Shown in pieces: positions 25,490 through 32,136 of a stretch of 64,000 nt of DNA (within the stretch, counting starts at the first letter, position 1; every line of letters begins with the position of its first letter). The notes beneath the pieces are model-generated. The model did no database searches, was not told where the DNA came from, and was given only the letters and a program-made list of their open reading frames with translations. This stretch comes from an uncultured Prevotellaceae bacterium (GTDB lineage Bacteria; Bacteroidota; Bacteroidia; Bacteroidales; Bacteroidaceae): NCBI GenBank assembly GCA_902767775.1, contig CACXIP010000004.1, forward strand, positions 186,001 to 250,000, written 5' to 3'. Both the position numbers and the translations under genes were made by a program.

Positions 25490-25924
25490 TTAAAAAGTGC
25501 ACATGCCGTCCCATGTCATGAGGTCACCGCGCACATAACCTATTTTGCCATCGATTTCGATTTTGTACCAGCCTTTCACCTTGCCTAGACAGTCGAAAGG
25601 ATCGGGCAGCATGCCTTCGTCATCGGGGATTTTCGCTATTACAGCGGTTTTGGTGGAAGGACCCTTGCGCACATTGATGTTGCCCTTGCGGTCGCGATGA
25701 CGGTAGACGATGCCCTGGCCTTTTTCTGCACTGAAGGTGACCACGCGATTGCCTGTCTTTGGCACGTCATAATCATCCTGTACACTGACAGTGTAGGTCG
25801 TGGCATTGGTGCGCACGTGCCTGCCCACCACCTCTCCTTTGCTGTCAACTACCATTTTCATACTTTGTGCGCTCACCATCATGCAGCACAGCATGCTGGC
25901 GAACAGGAAAAATGCTTTTTTCAT
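25490..25924 (-). CDS. Secreted SH3-domain protein
   Basis: A 144-residue exported protein with signal peptide 1-19 (MKKAFFLFASMLCCMMVSA). Residues about 65-140 fit a bacterial SH3 (SH3b) domain: NINVRKGPSTKTAVIAKIPD followed by GWYKIEIDGKIGYVRGDLM, with the typical NVRxGPSTxxxVI opening. SH3b domains bind peptidoglycan stem peptides or other ligands, and there is no enzymatic domain here. It is probably periplasmic. A -7 box (TATTTTTG, 25983-25976) precedes it, and the gene is divergent from the lipoprotein gene at 26061, sharing a 136-bp intergenic region. Confidence 0.8.
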   Translation of the reverse strand: MKKAFFLFASMLCCMMVSAQSMKMVVDSKGEVVGRHVRTNATTYTVSVQDDYDVPKTGNRVVTFSAEKGQGIVYRHRDRKGNINVRKGPSTKTAVIAKIPDDEGMLPDPFDCLGKVKGWYKIEIDGKIGYVRGDLMTWDGMCTF

Positions 25925-25975
25925 ATTGCCAAAGGAATTATCAATATTACATATTTATAATATACATTTCAAATG

Positions 25976-25983
25976 CAAAAATA
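25976..25983 (-). promoter_or_regulatory. -7 promoter box of the SH3 protein gene
   Basis: TATTTTTG on the minus strand, exact TAnnTTTG, about 50 nt before the start codon. Confidence 0.5.
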
Positions 25984-26002
25984 ATGTTTTTTTGAATAAT
26001 GT

Positions 26003-26033
26003 TTTGAAAAAAAGGAAATTATTTGTATCTTCG
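26003..26033 (+). promoter_or_regulatory. Promoter of the lipoprotein gene
   Basis: TTTG (26003-26006), 19 bp, TATCTTCG (26026-26033, seven of the eight positions match TAnnTTTG), 27 nt before ATG 26061. Confidence 0.65.
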
Positions 26034-26060
26034 CACTGATAAACACAAAAAAATGGTAAG

Positions 26061-26774
26061 ATGAAACGTATTTTTTTCGTTACAAGCATGTTGCTGACGG
26101 TGGGATTGATGGCTTTGGCTTCATGCCAGAAAAAGAATGAGGGCAGCGTTGACATTCGCACCTTCGGACTTTATGGCAACGTGGAGAAGGTCATGACCAC
26201 ACCATATTTCGCCACACCGGGTGACAATGGTCTCGTCCAGGGCGAGAGGATGGACGGCAGTGAGTCGGAGATGTCTTTCGACAGACAGGGCCGAGTGTTG
26301 TTAGACTTGTACGGCAATGTGTATGTCTACGACGACGCGGGCAACTTCGTCAAGGGTGCGGAGGATTATCAGAAGATGACGCGCGACGAGCAAGGACGTA
26401 TCATCTTGTACGACAGCCAGCGCGACGATGAGGATGATACTTGTTTCCATATGGAGTTCACTTACGATGATTTGGGCAGGGTGAGCAAGATGAACCTTGG
26501 CCTGTGGGAGGGGTCTTATACTGATGAACTCTTTTATCAGGGCAATAATGTTTATCCAGAGAAAATCGTCAACAACGGTTCTGAGCAGGGCGAGAGCATT
26601 ACGATGACGACACAATACCGTTATCTGGAGTTTGACGACCAGGGCAATTGGCTCAAGCGTGAGGTGCATGTCACTACCGTCACCACAGAGGAAGTGGGAG
26701 ACGATGTGGCTGCTCCCGAGCCCACCACCGAGGATATCTACACCATCGAGGTGAGGGAAATCAAGTATTATTGA
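26061..26774 (+). CDS. Lipoprotein of unknown function with YD-like repeats
   Basis: A 237-residue protein with a lipoprotein signal peptide: the lipobox ALASC places the lipidated Cys at residue 22. After it come short repeats of the form (F/Y)D-x-x-G-x-(V/L) (for example SFDRQGRVLLDLYGNVYVYD and TYDDLGRVSKMNLG). These resemble isolated RHS/YD units and predict a beta-rich outer- or inner-membrane-anchored protein. There is no toxin or catalytic domain. It has its own promoter at 26003-26033. I do not recognise a named family beyond the YD-like pattern. Confidence 0.7.
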   Translation: MKRIFFVTSMLLTVGLMALASCQKKNEGSVDIRTFGLYGNVEKVMTTPYFATPGDNGLVQGERMDGSESEMSFDRQGRVLLDLYGNVYVYDDAGNFVKGAEDYQKMTRDEQGRIILYDSQRDDEDDTCFHMEFTYDDLGRVSKMNLGLWEGSYTDELFYQGNNVYPEKIVNNGSEQGESITMTTQYRYLEFDDQGNWLKREVHVTTVTTEEVGDDVAAPEPTTEDIYTIEVREIKYY

Positions 26775-26850
26775 TTTCTTCCCATATTTTCAAAAGGGGG
26801 TTGGAATGACAAAAAATCCTCAAAAATGCTTGGGGAATAAAAGTTTTTTG

Positions 26851-26858
26851 TAAATTTG
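26851..26858 (+). promoter_or_regulatory. -7 promoter box of tRNA-Leu
   Basis: TAAATTTG, exact TAnnTTTG, ends 20 nt before the mature tRNA 5' end. A weak CTTG lies 18 bp upstream. Confidence 0.55.
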
Positions 26859-26877
26859 CACCGCCTTAATGAAAAAT

Positions 26878-26959
26878 GCGCTTGTGGCGGAATTGGCAGA
26901 CGCGCCAGACTTAGGATCTGGTGTCTTACGACGTGAAGGTTCGAGTCCTTTCAGGCGCA
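26878..26959 (+). tRNA. tRNA-Leu (anticodon UAG)
   Basis: A class II tRNA of 82 nt. The acceptor arm GCGCTTG (26878-26884) pairs with CAGGCGC (26952-26958), discriminator A at 26959. The anticodon stem CCAGA/TCTGG (26905-26909, 26917-26921) holds loop CTTAGGA with anticodon TAG (26912-26914). A long variable arm (TGTCTTACGACGTG region) and a TTCGAGTCC T-loop are present. The 3' CCA is not encoded. It reads CUN leucine codons, mainly CUA and probably others by wobble. Confidence 0.96.
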
Positions 26960-26971
26960 CTTACAAATTAC

Positions 26972-27003
26972 ATATCTTGTTGATAATCAGCAAGATATTT
27001 TTA
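26972..27003 (+). terminator. Rho-independent terminator after tRNA-Leu
   Basis: A 12-bp stem (26972-26983 with 26987-26998, one G-T pair), 3-nt loop TAA, then five T. It ends the tRNA transcript 12 nt after the mature 3' end. Confidence 0.85.
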
Positions 27004-27037
27004 ATAAAGTAACTATTATTATCAACAACACTTACTT

Positions 27038-27841
27038 ATGAAATCCTTTTTATTATCATTAGCATTCATGATGTCGTTTTCATCAGGTTTTGCACAGAAG
27101 AAGAGTTTGGTACTCTATTATTCCGAAACCGGCTCGACAAAAACAGTAGCAATGGAACTCCAGAAACAGCTCAATGCCGATATTGAGAGCATAGAGGCTG
27201 TCACCCCCTACACAGGAAATTTCCAGGAAACCATGCAGCGCGGACAGCGCGAGATGCAGAGCGGTGAGACGCCTGCCCTCCAGCCCCTCAAGTCAAAGAT
27301 TTCCAACTACGATGTGATTTTCATCGGCTATCCCATTTGGTTTGGCACCTACGCCATGCCTATTGCCACCCTCGTCAAGGAGAATGATTTTGCTGGCAAG
27401 ACCATCGTCCCATTTTGCACCTTCGGCAGCGGCGGTCTCAACACCTCATCCGATGCTCTCAAGAAAGCTTTGCCCAAAGCCAAGATACAGTCGGGTTATG
27501 GTGTCCGTACGGCAAGGGTGGCGGCGGCTGCCAAGGAACTCGACCGTTTTCTGAAAGAGAACGGTTACAAGAAAGGCACTGTGAAGAAGTTGCCAGACTA
27601 CTCTGCCCAACAGCCTGTGACGGATGAGGAGAAGGCCATCTTTGATGCGGCTTGTTCCAGTTACCAGTTCCCCCTTGGCACTCCCTCTACGGTAGGCAAA
27701 CGCACCACCTCCGACAGCACTGACTATAAGTTCACGGTCAAGAGCCGCGGAATGAATGGTGGGGAGTCAACTTCCACCATCTATGTCACTGTGGGTAAGG
27801 AGCCAGGTGCAAAACCTGAGTTCACGGAAGTGGTGAGATGA
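27038..27841 (+). CDS. Exported flavodoxin-fold protein
   Basis: A 267-residue protein with a signal peptide (about 1-19, ending SSGFAQ) ahead of a complete flavodoxin domain. The FMN phosphate loop is SETGSTKTVA (about residues 29-38). The segments IFIGYPIWFGTYAMPI (about 96-111) and FCTFGSGGLNTS (about 126-137) fit the two isoalloxazine-contacting loops. A ~70-residue C-terminal extension follows the fold (from about 200). Flavodoxins are normally cytosolic electron carriers; a signal peptide implies a periplasmic redox role, with the FMN source and partner unknown. Its own promoter was not clear. Confidence 0.85.
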   Translation: MKSFLLSLAFMMSFSSGFAQKKSLVLYYSETGSTKTVAMELQKQLNADIESIEAVTPYTGNFQETMQRGQREMQSGETPALQPLKSKISNYDVIFIGYPIWFGTYAMPIATLVKENDFAGKTIVPFCTFGSGGLNTSSDALKKALPKAKIQSGYGVRTARVAAAAKELDRFLKENGYKKGTVKKLPDYSAQQPVTDEEKAIFDAACSSYQFPLGTPSTVGKRTTSDSTDYKFTVKSRGMNGGESTSTIYVTVGKEPGAKPEFTEVVR

Positions 27842-27887
27842 TATGAATTGAAGTTCGAGAATTAAAAAAGGTCAAGAGTTAAAATAG

Positions 27888-27926
27888 TTCGGGCGGATTT
27901 GTCTTTTGCAAATCCGCCCGAATTTG
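27888..27926 (+). terminator. Terminator hairpin after the flavodoxin gene
   Basis: A 14-bp stem TTCGGGCGGATTTG (27888-27901) with CAAATCCGCCCGAA (27909-27922), 7-nt loop, followed by a short TTTG. It belongs to the GGCGGATTTGCA palindrome family also seen at 17883 and 53874. Confidence 0.7.
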
Positions 27927-27961
27927 TGTTGCACCGCATTCAGTGGTAAAGTCTAATCCTG

Positions 27962-28060
27962 ATCTCCTAATCTCCTAATCTCCCAAACGACTAAACGACC
28001 AATCTCCCAAACGCCCAAACGCCCAAACGCCCAAACGCCCAAACCACTAAACGACCAACC
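27962..28060. repeat. Minisatellite of CTCCTAAT and CCCAAACG units
   Basis: Short CTCCTAAT-type units are followed by five 8-bp units CCCAAAC(G/C) in exact register (28006-28045) and degenerate ACTAAACGACC units. It lies between the flavodoxin terminator and the end of the PepSY-like gene. A reverse-complement counterpart is at 28647-28746. Confidence 0.85.
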
Positions 28061-28064
28061 AAAA

Positions 28065-28496
28065 TTATGCTACATTCTCGGTCTGGTTGAACTTCAGCGA
28101 GGCGAAGTTGGAGAGGGTGGCCTCGTAGCCGACGTCTGTCTTCTCAAGTTTGACGAGGGGCACACCGGGATAGAAGGCGTTCATAAATGCGGCGACAGAA
28201 CTTGGAATTAATGCTGATGGCACAGCTCCCATCTTGCAGTCTATCTTCTCCCAAATGCCGTTCTCCTTGAAGCTGACCTGTATGCCGTCATTGAGGGTGG
28301 CAACATACATTGTGCCCTTTTCAGTGGTTTTTATCTCTGCTAATGAGATGCTCCTTCCGGGGAAGTTGCGCTGCACGAAGAACCTTATTGTTGTTGGAAG
28401 ACAGTCTGCGAAGATCATCTTATCACTCTTTTTTTCTACTGCGGGTCGGGTCATCCTGTGGATGAAGGCGGACACCATTGAAATAGTTTTTTTCAT
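28065..28496 (-). CDS. PepSY-like domain protein
   Basis: A 143-residue protein. The start at 28496 (MKKTISMVSAFIH) is chosen because the longer in-frame ATG at 28556 lies upstream of a -7 box (28542-28535) and would not be transcribed. Two repeats of the PepSY-like (DUF2874) pattern are visible: LPTTIRFFVQRNFPGRSISL to VSFKENGIWEKIDC, and IPSSVAAFMNAFYPGVPLVK to EATLSNFASLKF. The N-terminus is not a classical signal peptide, so location is uncertain. Such proteins are usually periplasmic and of unknown role. The gene is bracketed by two mutually inverted minisatellites (27962-28060, 28647-28746). Confidence 0.72.
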   Translation of the reverse strand: MKKTISMVSAFIHRMTRPAVEKKSDKMIFADCLPTTIRFFVQRNFPGRSISLAEIKTTEKGTMYVATLNDGIQVSFKENGIWEKIDCKMGAVPSALIPSSVAAFMNAFYPGVPLVKLEKTDVGYEATLSNFASLKFNQTENVA

Positions 28497-28534
28497 TTTC
28501 TTATCTTTTTTATTGTTGTTTGTTTTTTCTGATG

Positions 28535-28542
28535 CAAAGATA
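28535..28542 (-). promoter_or_regulatory. -7 promoter box of the PepSY-like gene
   Basis: TATCTTTG on the minus strand, exact consensus, about 38 nt upstream of ATG 28496. It decides the start codon against the ATG at 28556. Confidence 0.65.
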
Positions 28543-28646
28543 AGTCGGTTTTTCACCTGCCTGATTATTTTTTTGTGTTTTTCTCTCTCACTTGATGCGA
28601 CACATTACCGATATTGCGACAAATAGGTCTGGTGCCTATGTAAATT

Positions 28647-28746
28647 GTCGTTTGGTCGTTTGGTGGTTTGGTCGTTTGGTTGTTTAGTCGTTTGGTTGTT
28701 TAGTCGTTTGGTGGTTTAGGTGTTTGGGCGTTTAGGAGATTGGTTT
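28647..28746. repeat. Minisatellite of GTTTGGTC/GTTTAGTC units (inverse of 27962-28060)
   Basis: About twelve degenerate 7-9 bp units (TCGTTTGG, TGGTTTGG, TTGTTTAG) ending GGGCGTTTAGGAGATTGG. It is the reverse complement in type of the array on the other side of the PepSY-like gene. The rest of the 28497-28835 gene-free stretch holds the PepSY promoter and the terminator at 28751-28781. Confidence 0.85.
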
Positions 28747-28750
28747 GAAC

Positions 28751-28781
28751 AAAAAAAGACCGGGAGACCACTGTCTCCCGG
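28751..28781 (-). terminator. Rho-independent terminator of the 47-aa small gene
   Basis: Minus-strand stem CCGGGAGAC/GTCTCCCGG (28781-28773 with 28768-28760), 4-nt loop, followed by a run of seven T (28757-28751). It lies about 50 bp beyond the small gene's stop. Confidence 0.85.
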
Positions 28782-28833
28782 CTTTGAAATTTTACCTAAC
28801 CTAACCAAAACTATTACTTCTTTTTTGCTTTGC

Positions 28834-28977
28834 CTACATCACATACGGATTGTAGAATCTTGAACAATAGATGGAATGGTTGGTGTGCTTGCTGATTTCT
28901 ACGAAACTTCTCAAGAAACATCTTCCCGCCTTGCGGAAGAGTCTCACCACCTTCATTTTGCTCATTGTCTTCTTCAT
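28834..28977 (-). CDS. Small basic 47-residue protein
   Basis: A free-standing small gene whose reality rests on signals at both ends: a TACCTTTG -7 box at 29022-29015 and a strong T-tailed terminator at 28781-28751. The start at 28977 (MKKTMSKMKVVRLFRKAGRC) is preferred; the longer in-frame ATG at 29040 lies upstream of the promoter. The protein is strongly basic with two Cys (about residues 20 and 39) and the sequence HTNHSIYCSRFYNPYVM at its end. There is no signal peptide or membrane helix. The function is unknown and I do not recognise the family. The transcript could alternatively act as an RNA. Confidence 0.6.
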   Translation of the reverse strand: MKKTMSKMKVVRLFRKAGRCFLRSFVEISKHTNHSIYCSRFYNPYVM

Positions 28978-29014
28978 TGTCGTATGTTTTAGATGTTTAT
29001 TTCTGATGACAATG

Positions 29015-29022
29015 CAAAGGTA
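29015..29022 (-). promoter_or_regulatory. -7 promoter box of the 47-aa small gene
   Basis: TACCTTTG on the minus strand, exact TAnnTTTG, giving a leader of about 30 nt before ATG 28977. Confidence 0.6.
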
Positions 29023-29131
29023 GGGTGAAGATTCTCCCACGGCAATGTTTCTCCTGGTTTTCGTCTCCAGTCATAGCGACAAGGTGGGATTATTGCGACA
29101 AATAGGTGCCACACCCGCCAAAACTGTCGCT

Positions 29132-29692
29132 TTACTGGTCGCGGGTGAGCATTCTGCGGTAGTCGACCGGTGTCATGCCCACCACTTCCTGCACGCGCCG
29201 CTGGAGGGTACGTACGTTGCCGATGCCCGACTCCTCTGCCACGGCGGCGATGCTCCACTGCGGCTTCTCACGCAACATGCGAAGGGCGGCCAATACGCGC
29301 AGGTTGTCGATATACGCATCTGGGGTGCGGTGAATGGTCTGGTGGCGGAAAAGACGTGCCAGTCGTTCCTGACTCACGCCAAGCAGTTGGGCCAACGCCG
29401 CTGAGTCGAAGTCTGGTTTCAGGTGAGGCCTGTCCTGCTCCACATGAAGCTCAATGAGCGCCATGAGTTGGGCGTCATCCTTCAGGTCGGCATTTCGCTG
29501 ACGCTCGATGTTGCCGTTGAGCAATTCGAGTGCTACTTCTGTTCTGCGTCTCATCTCCAGGTCCTCTTCCAACCGCTCAGAGAGGTCGAGGTTGCGGCTG
29601 ACGAGGCGGATGAGCTCATCCTTCAGTTGGTCAATCTCTTTACGCAGTGCGGCATTTTCCTCTTGCAGCCGCTGTATTTCTTCTTTGGTCAT
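29132..29692 (-). CDS. AraC-type DNA-binding regulator with coiled-coil N-terminus
   Basis: A 186-residue protein. The first ~75 residues are a heptad-like coiled coil (RLQEENAALRKEIDQLKDEL). The C-terminal ~90 residues form the double helix-turn-helix of AraC/XylS regulators (LAQLLGVSQERLARLFRHQT, then SIAAVAEESGIGNVRTLQRR and VGMTPVDYRRML). There is no ligand-binding domain, so control probably comes from a partner protein. The start ATG overlaps the stop of the STAS gene by 4 nt, implying translational coupling. In the operon SpoIIE/kinase-STAS-AraC it is the only candidate DNA-binding output. That link is inferred, not shown. Confidence 0.85.
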   Translation of the reverse strand: MTKEEIQRLQEENAALRKEIDQLKDELIRLVSRNLDLSERLEEDLEMRRRTEVALELLNGNIERQRNADLKDDAQLMALIELHVEQDRPHLKPDFDSAALAQLLGVSQERLARLFRHQTIHRTPDAYIDNLRVLAALRMLREKPQWSIAAVAEESGIGNVRTLQRRVQEVVGMTPVDYRRMLTRDQ

Positions 29693-29991
29693 TCGAAATG
29701 AAATAAATTGGTGAATCCGATTTCATCAAACACTTGCCTGAGGTCATCATTCATACCAGTGATGGTGACTTTGCTCTTATTTTTGTTGGCATTCTTGAGC
29801 ACAGCCAAGAAGATACGCAGACCGCTGGAGGAGATATACTCCAGTCCTGAGCAGTCTAAGATAATGTCATGTCCGGCGCAGTTGTAGAGCACCTGCATCT
29901 CGCGTTCGGCCTGTGAGGAGGCACTTGTGTCAAGACGTCCCTCCAGGCGCATCACATAGTTGTTGTTTTCTTCAATAAATGTTGTGGTCAT
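29689..29991 (-). CDS. STAS-domain anti-sigma-factor-antagonist-type protein
   Basis: A 100-residue single STAS domain of the SpoIIAA/RsbV kind. The phosphorylatable Ser is expected in the segment DCSGLEYISSSGLRIFLAVL (about 46-65), in which the SSSGLR signature is clear. In known partner-switching pathways an RsbW-type kinase phosphorylates this Ser and a SpoIIE-type phosphatase removes the phosphate. Both of those activities are predicted in the protein encoded upstream (30071-31951). The gene overlaps the following AraC-type gene by ATGA and lies 79 bp after the phosphatase gene, with TTTTGAG repeats in the gap. Confidence 0.92.
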   Translation of the reverse strand: MTTTFIEENNNYVMRLEGRLDTSASSQAEREMQVLYNCAGHDIILDCSGLEYISSSGLRIFLAVLKNANKNKSKVTITGMNDDLRQVFDEIGFTNLFHFE

Positions 29992-30001
29992 ATTTTTGGG
30001 A

Positions 30002-30031
30002 TTTGAGTTTTGAGTTTTGAGTTTTGAGATT
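30002..30031. repeat. Short tandem TTTTGAG repeats
   Basis: Four to five 7-8 bp units (TTTTGAG, ATTTGAG) between the phosphatase and STAS genes. The same style of simple intergenic repeat is seen at several gene ends in this window. Confidence 0.75.
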
Positions 30032-30070
30032 TGAGATTTTCTCAGTCGTTAATCTTCAATCTTCAATTTA

Positions 30071-31951
30071 TTAATAGTTGTTTATCAATTTCTTTCTAAG
30101 TGTGAGTATGTTGTGGCCTTCATGGCGCTCATAGTTGATGCTGTCCATATACCGGCGTATGAGATGGATTCCCAATCCGCCGATGGCGCGCTCCTCTGCG
30201 GGCAGCGTAATGTCCACCTCACCCCGAACAGTTGGGTCGAATGGCTGTCCGCAGTCGGTGATGGTGAAGGTCAGCTGCTCAGCGTTTGCCTTTGCCTCGA
30301 TGGTGACATCACCCTCAAGTCCGGTAGGATAGGCATAGTTCATGACGTTGACCACAGCCTCTTCCAATGCGAGGTTGATTTGCATAGTAGTGGTGGACGG
30401 AATTTTCAATTCCTCGCACACCTCCTCTATCAATTCTGCGAGTTGGTCAATCTTGGAGATGTCACAAGGTAGGGTGAGTGAGCGGTATAGTCGTTCTTCG
30501 GATGATTTTTGGATGTAGTGTATGGCGAGCATGGTCAGGTCGTCACTTTGTTCGGTTTTTCCCACGAATTCATTGACACCTGCCGTCATCTGCTCAATGA
30601 GCTGCTGTGGGGTGTCAGCTTTCAGGCGCTCTTCCATCCTTTCTGTGCCAAACTGATTGTGCATGGCATCCTCCGCCTCTGTCAGTCCGTCGGTATATAG
30701 GAAAATGGTGGCGCCTGATGGTATCTGTGCCTCCTGTGCTGAGTATCTGTAGTTGTTGAATGCGCCGACAGGGAGATTGGGGATGACGGGCAGTGGCTGA
30801 TTGTCCACATAAGGTGCCTTGTGCCCTGCGTTGGAGTAGTGCAGTCGTCCTGTGGGTAGGTCGAGTACGCCGACGAACATGGTGATGAACATGTTGTAGT
30901 CGTTGTCTTGCGCCATCGTGTCGTTCATCGACGTGATGATGCGTTCTGGCAACGATTCCCTCGCAATTAAGATTCTGAACGACGAGCGGGCCATAGCCAT
31001 GACAAGTGCTGCTGCAACTCCCTTTCCCGATACGTCGCCGATGCAGAAAAACAGTTTTTCGTCGCGGATGGTATAGTCGCAGAAATCACCTCCCACCTCA
31101 CGTGCCGGGGTCAGCAGGGCACAGATGTCTACGGTGTCTCGTTCATGGTAGGGTGAGAAAGGTTTGGGCTTCATTGCCTCTTGTATGCGCTGTGCGATGT
31201 TCAGCTCACCGATGAGACGTTCTTTCTCGGTATTCACATTGTGCAGGCGTCGTATGCCACGCACATAGCGGTGGACGATAAACGCTAAGATGCTCAGTCC
31301 TAAGATATGGAGAAGGATAATAGGCAGCAGCGAGCGGTGCTGGCTTTCGTGAAGTTGTGAGACCAGAGCCGACAGTTCGCTCATTGGCACATCAGCTCCC
31401 AGTATGGCAACCGTCTCCCCTTTGGCATTGCGCACTGCCCGTGAGAAGGTGCACATGAGCATGACTTTGTAATTGCTCTTGTAGGGCTCGCTCCAGAAAC
31501 CGTCGCTGTCGATGGCCTTTGAATACCATGAGCGCTGGGTGTAGTCAAAGTCGATGACCTGTTCGGTGAGTCCGCCGTGTTTCTCGTCCTTATAGATATA
31601 AATTCCGTCGTGGCGACCGTCAGCACCTACGATATGGCAGAAATCCACCCCTACCATTTGCTGCTCCTTGCTGAGTGTCTCACGGATGAGCAGCCGCAGT
31701 GAGTCGTTGTCTTGGTGTGCGGTGAACCGCTCGATGTCGGGCAGTATCTGTGCCATCATCCCCTCCACCTCCTGCTTCAGCTGTGCGGTTTGGTTGGTCG
31801 CGCTGAGGTCGCGCTGTGCCATTTCCATCAACTGCTTTGAGACATTGCGCCGCATGGAGAAAAACTGCACCGCGGTGGTCAGTTCCAGCAGCAGCGCGGC
31901 AATGACGAGCACCATGACGCTGCGCAGTTGATTTTTTCGGGAGACCTTCAT
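30071..31951 (-). CDS. Membrane SpoIIE-type phosphatase fused to an RsbW-like kinase domain
   Basis: A 626-residue inner-membrane signalling protein. TM1 is at about 12-31. An extracytoplasmic sensor region of Cache type (about 35-200) follows, and TM2 is at about 206-228. A PP2C/SpoIIE serine phosphatase domain spans about 255-470, with metal motifs REVGGDFCDY and GDVSGKGVAAALVMA (about 304-318). A C-terminal HATPase domain spans about 490-620, with the N-box LALEEAVVNVMNYAYP near 527 and GLGIHLIRRYMD. One polypeptide thus holds both the phosphatase and the likely kinase for the STAS protein encoded next. A TAAATTTG -7 box at 32002-31995 precedes it. The signal sensed is unknown. Confidence 0.9.
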   Translation of the reverse strand: MKVSRKNQLRSVMVLVIAALLLELTTAVQFFSMRRNVSKQLMEMAQRDLSATNQTAQLKQEVEGMMAQILPDIERFTAHQDNDSLRLLIRETLSKEQQMVGVDFCHIVGADGRHDGIYIYKDEKHGGLTEQVIDFDYTQRSWYSKAIDSDGFWSEPYKSNYKVMLMCTFSRAVRNAKGETVAILGADVPMSELSALVSQLHESQHRSLLPIILLHILGLSILAFIVHRYVRGIRRLHNVNTEKERLIGELNIAQRIQEAMKPKPFSPYHERDTVDICALLTPAREVGGDFCDYTIRDEKLFFCIGDVSGKGVAAALVMAMARSSFRILIARESLPERIITSMNDTMAQDNDYNMFITMFVGVLDLPTGRLHYSNAGHKAPYVDNQPLPVIPNLPVGAFNNYRYSAQEAQIPSGATIFLYTDGLTEAEDAMHNQFGTERMEERLKADTPQQLIEQMTAGVNEFVGKTEQSDDLTMLAIHYIQKSSEERLYRSLTLPCDISKIDQLAELIEEVCEELKIPSTTTMQINLALEEAVVNVMNYAYPTGLEGDVTIEAKANAEQLTFTITDCGQPFDPTVRGEVDITLPAEERAIGGLGIHLIRRYMDSINYERHEGHNILTLRKKLINNY

Positions 31952-31994
31952 CTTCTCTTACCTTCTACGACTACTTTTTGTTCACTTTCGCGCG

Positions 31995-32002
31995 CAAATT
32001 TA
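31995..32002 (-). promoter_or_regulatory. -7 promoter box of the SpoIIE-STAS-AraC operon
   Basis: TAAATTTG on the minus strand, exact TAnnTTTG, about 43 nt upstream of ATG 31951. Confidence 0.55.
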
Positions 32003-32136
32003 TTAAATTATTGCGAACCGACCAAGCATATAGGTCTCTGAAAAACAAAAATAGCCGCCTTGGTTTGAAATTATTCATAATCTGAAACAAAAATTTACAT
32101 AAAAAACAGAGAGTTGCTGAAACACAGCAAAAGGGC

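Noticed and set aside
26061-26774. RHS/YD-repeat toxin
   Set aside because: Only a few degenerate YD-like units, a lipoprotein signal, and no core or toxin domain.
28497-28556. Upstream start of the PepSY-like gene
   Set aside because: It lies upstream of the TATCTTTG box at 28542-28535 and gives a Lys/Asn-rich leader with no family match.
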